Shown: in pieces, positions 8,115-17,074 of the stretch
Layout: each line of letters opens with the position of its first letter
Position numbering within the stretch: position 1 is the first letter of the stretch
NCBI GenBank assembly: GCA_047608975.1
Contig: JBLFYM010000008.1
Span: 18,684-82,683, forward strand
Source: GCA-2715965 sp047608975
Lineage (GTDB): Bacteria; Verrucomicrobiota; Verrucomicrobiia; Limisphaerales; JAYPXF01
Length of the DNA: 64,000 bases
Direction: 5' to 3'
The notes under the pieces: model-generated
What the model saw: only the letters and a program-made list of their open reading frames with translations
What the model was told of the DNA's origin: nothing
Database searches by the model: none
Made by a program: the position numbers and the translations under genes

Positions 8115-10802
8115 ATGATTGAATCCGGTAAAAAGCCTGCCAACAACGATGCCCTGCGATCAGGAAAGGGATTCTTGCAATCCCTTGAGCAGGTGATCAC
8201 GGCGGTGCTGCGAGATCGTACCCCAGCGGAGGTCAACGGCCTGTTGACTTCCATCATCGACGGTTTGCAGGAGGCCGGCCTGACATTGCCGGGGCTGATC
8301 TCGACGCCTTACGTCAATACCATCGCCACCGAGGATGAACCGGAGTATCCGGGGGATCAGGAAATAGAGCGGCGCATCAAGAGCTACATCCGCTGGAACG
8401 CGATGGCGATGGTCGTGAAGGCCAACACCAAGCACGCTGGCATTGGTGGGCATATTTCCACTTACGCTTCGTTGGCGACGCTGTACGAAGTCGGATTCAA
8501 TCACTTCTTCCGGGGTGCGTCCGGCGGGCGGCCGGCAGACATGATCTATTTCCAAGGACATGCCTCGCCAGGCGTTTATGCGCGGGCCTATCTGGAAGGC
8601 CGGATGGAGGCGACGCAGTTGCACAATTTCCGGCGGGAACTGGCCGAGGGTGGAGGATTGTCGTCTTACCCTCATCCCTATCTCATGCCGGATTTCTGGC
8701 AGTTTCCGACGGTGTCAATGGGACTCGGGCCCATCATGTCGATCTATCAGGCCCGCTTTAACCGGTATCTGCGGGACCGGAGCCTGATCGAAGACACGCA
8801 CGAACCCAAGGTCTGGTGCTATGTCGGCGACGGGGAAAGTGATGAACCGGAGACCCGCGGCGCCATCTCGCTCGCCGGTCGGGAGAAACTCGACAACCTG
8901 GTCTGGGTCATCAATTGCAATTTGCAGCGTCTGGATGGCCCCGTGCGGGGCAATGGCAAGATCATCCAGGAATTGGAGTCATTGTTTCGCGGCGCGGGCT
9001 GGAATGTCATCAAGGTCGTCTGGGGAAGCGATTGGGATCCGCTCCTGGAGGCCGATGAGGATGGACTGCTCGTTCAGCGCATGGAGGAGACCGTGGATGG
9101 GGAGTATCAGAAATACTCTGTCGAATCCGGCGGCTACGCCCGAACCCATTTTTTCGGGAAGTATCCGGAACTGGCGAAACGGGTGAATCACCTGACTGAC
9201 GCGCAAATCCACAAGATGCGGCGCGGCGGTCATGACCCGCGGAAAGTGCACGCCGCCTATCAGGCCGCGATGGATAACAAGGGTTCGCCGACCGTCATCC
9301 TCGCCAAAACGATCAAGGGATATGGACTGGGTGAGGCCGGTGAGGGACGGAACATCTCGCACCAGCAGAAGGCGCTCAATGAAAAGGAATTGCGCGAGTT
9401 TCGGGATCGCTTTGGCGTTCCGATCGCCGACGAAGACATCGCCGACGCGCCGTTCTATCGGCCGCCGCCGGACAGCGTCGAAATGCAGTATCTGCTGAAG
9501 CAACGCGAGTCGCTGGACGGGTTTGTCCCCACCCGCACGGTCGGCAAGGAGCGGTTGGAATTGCCCGCCGCCGAGATTTACAAGGAACTCCATGGCGGAT
9601 CGAAGAGCGCGGTGTCCACCACGATGGCCTTTGTGCGCCTGCTGACCAAACTGCTGGATGACAAGAACATCGGTGATCGCATCGTGCCCATCATTCCGGA
9701 CGAGGCGCGGACCTTTGGCATGGATTCGCTGTTTCGCCGGCACGGGATCTATAATTCGGCAGGACAGAATTACGAACCGGTGGATCGTTCCAACCTGCTG
9801 TACTATCGCGAGGCGACCGATGGCCAGATTTTGGAGGAGGGTATCAGCGAATCTGGGGCCATGTCCTCCTTTCTCGCCGCCGGCGTCAGCTACTCCTCCG
9901 TGGGGAAGGTGATGGTGCCGTTTTACATTTTCTATTCGATGTTCGGTTTCCAGCGCATCGGAGACCTGGCCTGGGCCGGCGGGGACATGCGGGCGCGCGG
10001 ATTTCTGCTGGGGGCGACGGCTGGTCGCACCACCTTGAACGGGGAAGGGTTGCAACACCAGGATGGTCACGGCCATCTGCTTGCGGCCACCTATCCCCAC
10101 GTGCTCAGCTACGATCCTGCCTTTGGTTATGAGGTTGCCGTCATCGTTGAGGACGGCATGCGGCGGATGTATGCGGACGACGAGGACCTGATCTATTACA
10201 TCACCCTGCAGAACGAGAATTATCCGATGCCCGCCAAGCCGGAGGGTTCGGAAACGGGCATCTTGAACGGGCTCTACAAATTCAAACCGGGACCGGAAGG
10301 GCTGGGGCATCGTGTGCAGATCTTCGGCAGCGGCTCCATTCTGAATGAGGCCCTGCGGGCGCAGCAGATTCTGGCGGAGCAGTATGATGTATCCGCTGAT
10401 GTCTGGAGCGCGACGAGTTACAAGGCGCTGCGGGCGGGCGCGCTAGAGGCGCAACGTTGGAACATGCTGCACCCGGGCGAGGAACCGCGAAAGTCGTACC
10501 TGGAAACGACGTTGGAGGCTGAGACCGGACCGTTCATCGCCGTTTCCGATTGTATGAAACTCGTGTCCGATCAGATTGCACCCTGGGTTCCGGACGGGCT
10601 TTTCTCGTTGGGAACAGACGGGTTTGGCCGCAGCGAAACGCGCGAGGCCTTGCGCCGCTTCTTCGAGGTGGATGCGGAATCAACCGTGGTCGCTTCGTTG
10701 TACGCCTTGAGCCTGAAAGGTTCGATCTCGCCGGAAACAGTGAGTCAGGCAATGAACAAATTTGGCATCAGTCCGGACAAATCCGCGCCGGTGCTCGTGT
10801 AA
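8115..10802 (+). CDS. aceE: Pyruvate dehydrogenase E1, homodimeric type
   Basis: This thiamine diphosphate enzyme decarboxylates pyruvate and acetylates the lipoyl group of E2. From the ATG at 8115 it is 895 residues, close to the 887 of E. coli AceE. Landmarks are GHISTYASLATLYEVGFNHFF, the ThDP/Mg motif beginning GDGESDEPETRG and ending VINCN, KTIKGYGLGEAGEGRNISHQ, and RTTLNGEGLQHQDGH in the second half. A TTG at 8037 would add 26 residues (rich in Pro/Arg and not family-like), so I favour 8115. It begins an aceE-aceF-lpd operon, with 45 bases to aceF. Confidence 0.95.
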   Translation: MIESGKKPANNDALRSGKGFLQSLEQVITAVLRDRTPAEVNGLLTSIIDGLQEAGLTLPGLISTPYVNTIATEDEPEYPGDQEIERRIKSYIRWNAMAMVVKANTKHAGIGGHISTYASLATLYEVGFNHFFRGASGGRPADMIYFQGHASPGVYARAYLEGRMEATQLHNFRRELAEGGGLSSYPHPYLMPDFWQFPTVSMGLGPIMSIYQARFNRYLRDRSLIEDTHEPKVWCYVGDGESDEPETRGAISLAGREKLDNLVWVINCNLQRLDGPVRGNGKIIQELESLFRGAGWNVIKVVWGSDWDPLLEADEDGLLVQRMEETVDGEYQKYSVESGGYARTHFFGKYPELAKRVNHLTDAQIHKMRRGGHDPRKVHAAYQAAMDNKGSPTVILAKTIKGYGLGEAGEGRNISHQQKALNEKELREFRDRFGVPIADEDIADAPFYRPPPDSVEMQYLLKQRESLDGFVPTRTVGKERLELPAAEIYKELHGGSKSAVSTTMAFVRLLTKLLDDKNIGDRIVPIIPDEARTFGMDSLFRRHGIYNSAGQNYEPVDRSNLLYYREATDGQILEEGISESGAMSSFLAAGVSYSSVGKVMVPFYIFYSMFGFQRIGDLAWAGGDMRARGFLLGATAGRTTLNGEGLQHQDGHGHLLAATYPHVLSYDPAFGYEVAVIVEDGMRRMYADDEDLIYYITLQNENYPMPAKPEGSETGILNGLYKFKPGPEGLGHRVQIFGSGSILNEALRAQQILAEQYDVSADVWSATSYKALRAGALEAQRWNMLHPGEEPRKSYLETTLEAETGPFIAVSDCMKLVSDQIAPWVPDGLFSLGTDGFGRSETREALRRFFEVDAESTVVASLYALSLKGSISPETVSQAMNKFGISPDKSAPVLV

Positions 10803-10847
10803 CAATCCCGGGAGCAAAACGCTCCCCAGAAACAATACAAAACAACT

Positions 10848-12122
10848 GTGGACGTTAAACTTCCTCAACTGGGTGAAGGCTCCGATTCCGGCGAAGTGGT
10901 CGGCATACTCGTGGCCGTCGGCGACGTGGTCGAATTGGACCAGACTGTCATCGAACTCGAGAATGCCAAGGCCGTCGCGCCGATTCCCTCTCCGGCTGCG
11001 GGAACGGTCACCGCGATTCTCGTCGAGGTCGGTTCGAGCCTCTCCGTCGGCGACGTCATTCTCAAACTGGATTCCAAAGTCGCCACCGGCGGTTCGGCCC
11101 CCGGGCCGGCAGCGAAATTACCCACCCAGCCAACGGTGAAGCCGGATATCATCGCTCCGGTGCCTGGTAAACCCATCGCTCCGGTGCCTGGCAAACCTGG
11201 AACTTCGATCCCGGGATTGCCTCCGGCCGCGTCTCCCACGGTTCGACGGTACGCCCGCGATCTTGGCATTGATCTGAATGATGTGGTGGCAACCGAACGC
11301 GGTGGCCGGGTTGGGATGGGCGATCTCCGGAACTACATTCAGGGACTCATTGGACAGAGCCGCGCGGCTAAAGGTGGCACTGGAGTCGTGGCCGAGCCGA
11401 TCATTGATTCCCCCGGCTGGGGTGAAGTCACGCGGAAACCTTTGTCGGGGATCCGCAAGGTGATCGCCGAGCGGATGACCCGGTCGTGGACCACCATTCC
11501 GCACGTCACCCAGTTTGATGAGGCCGACATTACGAATCTGTTGGCGCTCAGCAAAAAGCACGCGGCCGCCTATGCGAAACAGAAAAAAAAGCTGACCCTG
11601 ACCGGCTTCATTCTGCGGGCGCTCGTCCCGTGCCTGCAGGAACATGCGATTTTGAATGCCAGCATTGATACCGTGCGCGGCGAACTGGTTTACAAGTCGG
11701 CACTCAACGTCGGTATCGCGGTGGACTCGGAACATGGGCTGACTGTTCCGGTCATCCGGCAGGTGGGCGAAAAGTCCCTGTTGGAACTGTCGGAGGCGTT
11801 GGTAACGCTGGCGGAACGGGCGCGACAACGCCAGACCACGGCGGACGAGATGAAGGACGGAACCTTCACCATCAGCAATCAGGGCGGCATCGGCGGTGGG
11901 CATTTTACGCCCATTGTGAATGCTCCCGAGGCCGCGATCCTCGGCGTGGGACGCGGAAAGAAACGGCCGGGCATCGTTGACGGGAAAATCGAGCCGCGGG
12001 TCTTTCTGCCCCTGTGTCTCTCTTATGATCATCGGCTGATCGACGGCGGCACGGCCGCCCGTTTTATCACGCAGCTCGTCGCGCAGCTCGAAAACTTCAG
12101 CGAAGATTCAGTGCAACTCTGA
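10848..12122 (+). CDS. aceF: Dihydrolipoamide acetyltransferase (pyruvate dehydrogenase E2)
   Basis: E2 accepts the acetyl group from E1 on a lipoyl arm and passes it to CoA. The 424-residue protein starts with GTG. It has one lipoyl domain (1-75) whose lipoylated lysine is Lys41 in ELENAKAV, where the usual DKA is NAKA. A proline-rich linker follows with a duplicated IAPVPGKP unit, then a peripheral subunit-binding domain (PTVRRYARDLGIDLNDV to GGRVGMGDLRNY, about 125-160). The C-terminal catalytic domain carries the trimer-fold motif SYDHRLIDGGTAARF with the active-site His and Asp. It lies between aceE and lpd, 8 bases before the latter. Confidence 0.95.
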   Translation: MDVKLPQLGEGSDSGEVVGILVAVGDVVELDQTVIELENAKAVAPIPSPAAGTVTAILVEVGSSLSVGDVILKLDSKVATGGSAPGPAAKLPTQPTVKPDIIAPVPGKPIAPVPGKPGTSIPGLPPAASPTVRRYARDLGIDLNDVVATERGGRVGMGDLRNYIQGLIGQSRAAKGGTGVVAEPIIDSPGWGEVTRKPLSGIRKVIAERMTRSWTTIPHVTQFDEADITNLLALSKKHAAAYAKQKKKLTLTGFILRALVPCLQEHAILNASIDTVRGELVYKSALNVGIAVDSEHGLTVPVIRQVGEKSLLELSEALVTLAERARQRQTTADEMKDGTFTISNQGGIGGGHFTPIVNAPEAAILGVGRGKKRPGIVDGKIEPRVFLPLCLSYDHRLIDGGTAARFITQLVAQLENFSEDSVQL

Positions 12123-12130
12123 TTGAATTC

Positions 12131-13564
12131 ATGGACGAAATTGAAACAGAAATTTTGGTGATTGGCGCCGGTCCCGGCGGTTATGCCGCCGCCTTTCTGG
12201 CGGCGGATCGCGGGAAAAAAGTCGTGCTGGTGGAGCGGGAGAATCGGCTTGGTGGCGTGTGTCTCAACCACGGCTGCATCCCATCCAAGGCGTATCTGCA
12301 CGCGACCCATCTGATCTCTGAAGCCCGGCGTTCGAAGCAACGGGGAATTATTTTCGCCGAGCCACAGATTGAACTGAACACCCTGCGCGAGTGGAAAGAG
12401 TCAGTGCTCGAAAAGCTGGCGGGCGGGATTCAGGGGCTGGCCAAGGCCCGCGGCGTGGAAGTCATTCACGGACGCGGCCATTTTCAGGATTCTCACACAC
12501 TGCGAGTGGAAACAGACCAGGGCCAGCGCTTCATCCGCTATCAACAGGCCATCATCGCCACCGGTTCACGACCGGCCATGCCTAAGGCCTTCGATCTGGG
12601 TAATCCACGGGTCATGACGTCCACCGAAGCGTTGGAACTTGCATCTACGCCCAAGCGCCTGTTGGTCATTGGCGGCGGGTATATCGGCATGGAACTCGGC
12701 ATGGTTTACAGTGCCCTCGGCAGTGAGGTAACCGTGGTGGAAGCGCTGGGGGGGATTCTCGCCGGTGCCGATTCGGACCTGGTCCGGCCCGTGATGAAGG
12801 CCGCCAAAGCTGCCTTCAAGGAAATTCGGCTCAGCACCAAGGTGACCGGAATGACCACCGCCGGCCGACAGATCAAGGTCATCACCTCCGGGGCTGGAGC
12901 CGAAGATTCGCGGGAGGATCACTTCGACAACGTTCTGGTCGCGGTCGGTCGCCGACCGAACTGCGACGACCTCGGATTGTCCAACACCAGTGTTCAAACC
13001 GGTGCGGGTGGATTCATTCAGGTGGGTCCGGGGCAACAGACAGACGATCCCGCGATCTATGCCATCGGTGATGTGACGGGCGGCCTGATGCTGGCCCACA
13101 AAGCCGCGCGCGAAGCCCGTCTGGCCGTCGCGGCGCTCGTCGGCGAAACCGCCGAAGATCCCACGGAACTGCTTGTGCCCGCCGTTGTTTTTACCCATCC
13201 GGAACTGGCGTGGGTCGGACTGACCGAAAGCGAGGCAAAGGAGAAGAAGATCAATTTCAAGTCCGTGCGGTTCAGTTGGGCGGGTCTGGGACGGGCTTTG
13301 AGCACGGATGCCACCGAGGGTTTTACCAAGTTGATCGTGGATCCCGACAGTGAACGCATCCTGGGTGTGGGAATCGTCGGGCAGGGAGCGGGCGAACTCA
13401 TTGCCGAAGGCACCTTGGCCATTGAAATGGGAGCCACGGCCTTCGACCTCGCCGAAACCATCCACCCTCATCCCACGCTCTCCGAATCGCTGATGGAATG
13501 TGCTGAAGTCTTCTATGGCGCTTCGGCCCATGTTGTACCCAAGGCGAAAAAGTCTACCGACTGA
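12131..13564 (+). CDS. lpd: Dihydrolipoamide dehydrogenase (E3)
   Basis: A 477-residue flavoprotein that reoxidises the dihydrolipoyl group with NAD+. The FAD-binding GxGxxG is IGAGPGGYAAA near the N-terminus, the redox-active disulfide is Cys44/Cys49 in GGVCLNHGCIPSKAY (the usual Val of CLNVGC is His here), and the NAD-binding motif is GGGYIGMELG. The C-terminal HPHPTLSE supplies the catalytic His-Glu pair. As the third gene of the PDH operon it most likely serves that complex, and may also be shared with other 2-oxoacid dehydrogenases. Confidence 0.95.
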   Translation: MDEIETEILVIGAGPGGYAAAFLAADRGKKVVLVERENRLGGVCLNHGCIPSKAYLHATHLISEARRSKQRGIIFAEPQIELNTLREWKESVLEKLAGGIQGLAKARGVEVIHGRGHFQDSHTLRVETDQGQRFIRYQQAIIATGSRPAMPKAFDLGNPRVMTSTEALELASTPKRLLVIGGGYIGMELGMVYSALGSEVTVVEALGGILAGADSDLVRPVMKAAKAAFKEIRLSTKVTGMTTAGRQIKVITSGAGAEDSREDHFDNVLVAVGRRPNCDDLGLSNTSVQTGAGGFIQVGPGQQTDDPAIYAIGDVTGGLMLAHKAAREARLAVAALVGETAEDPTELLVPAVVFTHPELAWVGLTESEAKEKKINFKSVRFSWAGLGRALSTDATEGFTKLIVDPDSERILGVGIVGQGAGELIAEGTLAIEMGATAFDLAETIHPHPTLSESLMECAEVFYGASAHVVPKAKKSTD

Positions 13565-13941
13565 CTCCGGTTGATTTTCCGATTCAGTCTCCCTAAAAAG
13601 ACTATGGCGCACTCTATGCCCGCCAGCAGTTGCGCCAGCGGCACACTGGCGAAGCTGGCCGCTCAATCGCTGATTGCGTATGGAATGATGAGTTCGTTCC
13701 CGTGCCGTCGGGTGCCGCAAGTGGAGCACCCACGAGCTGCTCCTCAGATTGGATTGAGAAGTCCAGATTCCACAGCGTGAACTCCCATGTGTCGCCGACC
13801 TCTTCGTTGTGGGTGGGGCATTGATGGAAGCAGAGGAGTATCTGAAAGGCCTGCTGCCAAATCAGATTCTACACAGCTGCCTGCGAGGCAGCACTGGACG
13901 CTGTCTCTTTTCTGGTTGCGGGTCTGTTCCGAGTGCTGGGG
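13565..13941. other. Intergenic region after lpd, no gene recognised
   Basis: A 377-base gap between the convergent lpd operon and the minus-strand CWC gene. It holds a small hairpin, CGCCAG...CTGGCG, near 13633-13652, without a T-run. Short open frames exist on both strands but none shows a recognisable motif or a good ribosome site. I see no RNA gene. Confidence 0.5.
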
Positions 13942-14133
13942 CTATTCCAGTCGCTTGAGCAGGCAGTCACGGCAGAAACATTCTTTGCCGGGATCCACTG
14001 CTTTGGGATCCATCGCGGGGAGTTCAAAGCACCAACAGCTGTCGGCGCCTTCACTGTATTCGCAGACGAATGGTTCCCCGCAGCCGGCGCATTGCTTTTT
14101 GTCCGGGGATTCGATTGGTTGAGGCTCAGACAC
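13942..14133 (-). CDS. Cysteine-rich CWC mini-protein
   Basis: A 63-residue protein with the cysteine pattern of the Cys_rich_CWC family: CAGCGEPFVCEY, then DSCWCFELPA, then ECFCRDCLLKRL at the C-terminus. The paired cysteines suggest binding of one or two zinc ions. The function of the family is unknown; members are small cytoplasmic proteins scattered through many phyla. Its start is 3 bases downstream of the stop of the Gfo/Idh/MocA gene on the same strand, so the two are probably co-transcribed. Confidence 0.8.
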   Translation of the reverse strand: MSEPQPIESPDKKQCAGCGEPFVCEYSEGADSCWCFELPAMDPKAVDPGKECFCRDCLLKRLE

Positions 14134-14136
14134 TTG

Positions 14137-15432
14137 TTACCAGGAGACGGTGGTGCCGGGTTGGGCGACGGGATACCAGCCGTCTTGGTCGGGGAGGACT
14201 TTGGGCATGACGTCGTAGTCGAGGCGATCGGGCATCTGGGTGAGGTTTGAATTGAAGGCCTGATCCCAGGTGACTTTCTTGCCGGAGTAGGTGGCCATGC
14301 GGCCCATGATGGCGACCATGGTGCTGAGGGCTCCGTATTCGGCCTCGTGGTAGGGCTTGTTTTCCTGGATGGCGTTGAAGAAGGGGTAGTGTTCGAGTTG
14401 ATGGCCGTCTTCGCGTCGTTTCAAGCGTTTGGACCAGGCTTTGGGACCGGTGACTTCGAATAGCTTTTGGCCGGGCGGAATGTTGGCGGTGCCTTTCGTG
14501 CCTTGGATGTATTCGGCGACTTCAGGAAAGCATCCGCGGATCTGGCGGCAGCCGCTGAACATGCGGGAGCCGTCGGCATATTCGAATTCCACTGAGTGGT
14601 GATCGAAGATCTGGCAATGACGTTTGGCTTTGCGCACCTGACGTCCGCCCTGACCGTTGGCGCTGACGGGATATTGCTGTTTCACCCAGGTGACGACGTC
14701 GATGTTGTGGATGTGCTGTTCGACGATGTGATCGCCGGAGAGCCAGGTGAAGTAGTACCAGTTGCGGATCTGGTATTCCATTTCGGTTTCGCCGGGAAGT
14801 CGTTCTTTTCCATCGCGGGAGCTGCCGAGCCAATACGCGCGCATGGTGTGGATGTCGCCGATGTCGCCGTCATGGATTCGCTTCACCAGATCCTCATAGG
14901 TGGGTTGATGACGGCGCTGCATACCTACGGCCGTTCTGATGTTTTTCCGCTTCGCTTCCTTGGCCGCAGCCAGAATCCGCCGGACACCAGGGGCGTCAAC
15001 CGCGACGGGTTTTTCAATGAAGACGTGTTTTCCCTGACGAACCGCTTCTTCGAACATGAGTGGTCGGAAACCGGGAGGGGTTGCGAGGATCACCACGTCG
15101 GCCACTTCAATCGCCTTCTTGTAAGCATCGAACCCGACGAACTGGCGTTCCTTGGGAACGCTGACCTGGTCCGGTTTCTGTTTGCTGATGTTCTTGAGAC
15201 TGCCTTGGAGTTGGGATTCGGAGACCTCGGCCAACGCCACGAGATGTACGCTGTTGCTGGTGTTGAGTGCCTGAACGGCAGCACCGGAACCGCGTCCGCC
15301 ACATCCGACCAGCGCGAGTTTGAGCGCGAAGCTGGGAGCGCCATGGGCGGCGCGTTCGACGGGGAGGATCAGGGAAGAGGCGGCCAACGCAGTGGCTTTG
15401 GCTGACTTCGGGTTCGATGGAGTTGTGCTCAT
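14137..15432 (-). CDS. Gfo/Idh/MocA-family oxidoreductase
   Basis: A 431-residue NAD(P)-dependent oxidoreductase. After a moderately hydrophobic N-terminal segment (LAASSLILPVERAAHG), a Rossmann fold begins with LALVGCGGRGSGAA. The conserved EKPVAVD motif follows, its lysine contacting cofactor and substrate. The C-terminal domain carries the family's sheet region with GDHIVEQHIHNIDVVTW. Such proteins are greatly expanded in Planctomycetes and Verrucomicrobiota and many act on sugars. The N-terminus looks export-like but lacks a twin arginine, so location is open. Its position downstream of a sulfatase on the same strand (22 bases) fits degradation of sulfated polysaccharides, which is an inference. 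Confidence 0.85.
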   Translation of the reverse strand: MSTTPSNPKSAKATALAASSLILPVERAAHGAPSFALKLALVGCGGRGSGAAVQALNTSNSVHLVALAEVSESQLQGSLKNISKQKPDQVSVPKERQFVGFDAYKKAIEVADVVILATPPGFRPLMFEEAVRQGKHVFIEKPVAVDAPGVRRILAAAKEAKRKNIRTAVGMQRRHQPTYEDLVKRIHDGDIGDIHTMRAYWLGSSRDGKERLPGETEMEYQIRNWYYFTWLSGDHIVEQHIHNIDVVTWVKQQYPVSANGQGGRQVRKAKRHCQIFDHHSVEFEYADGSRMFSGCRQIRGCFPEVAEYIQGTKGTANIPPGQKLFEVTGPKAWSKRLKRREDGHQLEHYPFFNAIQENKPYHEAEYGALSTMVAIMGRMATYSGKKVTWDQAFNSNLTQMPDRLDYDVMPKVLPDQDGWYPVAQPGTTVSW

Positions 15433-15454
15433 GAGAATTTGTACAGAGAGCGAT

Positions 15455-16999
15455 TCAGGATTTACGTTTCTTGGGAGCGGGTTTGGATTTTGTTTTCAGT
15501 CCCGTCTCCGCAGCCCAGGTAAACCAGGCGGCGGCCATCGTATCGGTTCGATCGGGATGTTTCGCGGCGAGATTCTTGGTTTCACAGCGGTCGGTTGAAA
15601 GGTCGTAGAGTTCCCACTTCTTGTTTGATTTGTCCCATACCACTTTCCAATCACCGCGTCGGAGCGCGCGATTACCTGACCATTCCCAGGCGAGTTGCTG
15701 GTGGCCTTCGCGGGTGCCGCCCTTGAGGATTGGCAGGAGACTTTTTCCTTCGACGGGAAGAATGTTTTGTCCGGCGTGGGACTTTGGATAGGTGCTGCCT
15801 GCGAGTTCGAGGAACGTAGGCATGAAATCGATGATGTGACCCACCTCGCGGGTGAGCGTGTCCGGTTTGATCGCCGCAGGCCAGCGGGCGATACAGGGGG
15901 TGCTGATGCCGCCTTCATGGGCGTATTGCTTGTAGCGTTTGAAAGGCGCGTTTTGGGCCCAGCCCCACGCGGGACCGACGGCGGTGTAGAATTCCTTCGG
16001 ACCCGGTATGAGCGAAGTGTTTCGCCCGCCCGGTTCCTCGGCGCAGCCGCCGTTGTCGGAGAGGAAGAGCACAAGAGTGTTTTCGTCCGCGCCGACGTCC
16101 CTGAGGGTTTGCATAAGGCGACCGATGTTTTGATCCATGGAGTCGATCATGGCGGCGTAGACTGCCATGCGGAGATCTTCCCAATCCTGATTGGCTGTAT
16201 CCCATTCGTAAGATCGGCTGTCGCGTTCACTCAGTGACCAGGCATCGGTGGCGATGCCCATCTCTTTCAGACGGGCCCAGCGTTGTTCCCGGAGTTTGAA
16301 CCAGCCGATGTCCTTGTATTTGCCCCGGTATTTGGCGATGTCCTCGGGCTTCGCATGTAGCGGGTAGTGCGGGGCGGTGTAACAGACGTGGAGGAAGAAT
16401 GGTTTATCAGTCTTGCTCGCCTTCTTTATGAATCCGACGGCGTGATCGGTGAACGCGTCGGTTGAGTAGTAGTCGTCCGGAAACTGTTCGATGGATTCGT
16501 TGTTCTGACCAAACTTGCGAACCTTGCCACCTTTGAATTTCGGATCGGGTTGTTTGGGGTTGAAGAAGTTGCAACAGCCGTCGAGCAGGCCGTAGTAATC
16601 GTCAAAACCGCGCTTGTGCGGGTGGGTGGATTCGCCGGAACCAAGATGCCATTTGCCGCTGAGCGCTGTCTGGTAACCGGCGAGTTTCATGGCTTCGCCC
16701 AGCGTTACCATGTTCTTGCGCAGCAGTCCGCCCTGGCCGCGTCGCGGATACAATCCCGTGACGATCGAGGCGCGGGTGGTTGTGCACTTTGCGTTGTTGT
16801 AGAACTGCGTGAAGCGCAGGCCCTGCTTGGCCATGCGGTCGAGATTGGGAGTGTTGACTTCGCCGCCGTAGCAGCCGATGTCGGACCAGCCCATGTCGTC
16901 GCACATGATGAGCACGATATTGGGGCGGGGCGCTTTGGCGGCCGGTGCACGAACGATGGAGAAGAGCATCAACGCCAAGACCAAGGATGTGAATCGCAT
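15455..16999 (-). CDS. Secreted sulfatase (arylsulfatase family)
   Basis: A 514-residue exported alkaline-phosphatase-fold sulfatase. A signal peptide (to about residue 20) is followed by RPNIVLIMCDDMGWSDIGCYGG with the metal-binding aspartates Asp34 and Asp35. The active-site motif reads CTTTRASIVTGLYP (Cys72 to Arg76). The usual C-x-P-x-R carries proline at the third position but here it is threonine. The rest is typical: GKWHLG, FFLHVCYTAPHYPLHAKPED, and LFLSDNGGC with the metal ligands. If the cysteine is still converted to formylglycine the enzyme should be active. It sits upstream of the Gfo/Idh/MocA gene and is likely co-transcribed with it. Confidence 0.88.
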   Translation of the reverse strand: MRFTSLVLALMLFSIVRAPAAKAPRPNIVLIMCDDMGWSDIGCYGGEVNTPNLDRMAKQGLRFTQFYNNAKCTTTRASIVTGLYPRRGQGGLLRKNMVTLGEAMKLAGYQTALSGKWHLGSGESTHPHKRGFDDYYGLLDGCCNFFNPKQPDPKFKGGKVRKFGQNNESIEQFPDDYYSTDAFTDHAVGFIKKASKTDKPFFLHVCYTAPHYPLHAKPEDIAKYRGKYKDIGWFKLREQRWARLKEMGIATDAWSLSERDSRSYEWDTANQDWEDLRMAVYAAMIDSMDQNIGRLMQTLRDVGADENTLVLFLSDNGGCAEEPGGRNTSLIPGPKEFYTAVGPAWGWAQNAPFKRYKQYAHEGGISTPCIARWPAAIKPDTLTREVGHIIDFMPTFLELAGSTYPKSHAGQNILPVEGKSLLPILKGGTREGHQQLAWEWSGNRALRRGDWKVVWDKSNKKWELYDLSTDRCETKNLAAKHPDRTDTMAAAWFTWAAETGLKTKSKPAPKKRKS

Positions 17000-17040
17000 C
17001 CGGTTTGGATAGCTGCTGATGGCGGCGGTTCAAGCTTTGA

Positions 17041-17074
17041 ATTCCCGCCCCATTCTGCTCGCTCACGCTTGCGG
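17041..17074. repeat. Copy of a dispersed GTGAGCGAG-type repeat
   Basis: On the minus strand this gap between the EEP and sulfatase genes reads GCAAGCGTGAGCGAGCAGAA. It matches intergenic sequences at 39432 (GCGAGCGTGAGCGAGCAGAT) and 44259 (GCGAGCGTGAGCGAGTGGAT). The shared core is GCRAGCGTGAGCGAG. Confidence 0.55.

Noticed and set aside
8979..10310. 443-residue minus-strand ORF opposite aceE
   Set aside because: Antisense shadow of a certain gene; composition is typical of a reverse-frame reading.
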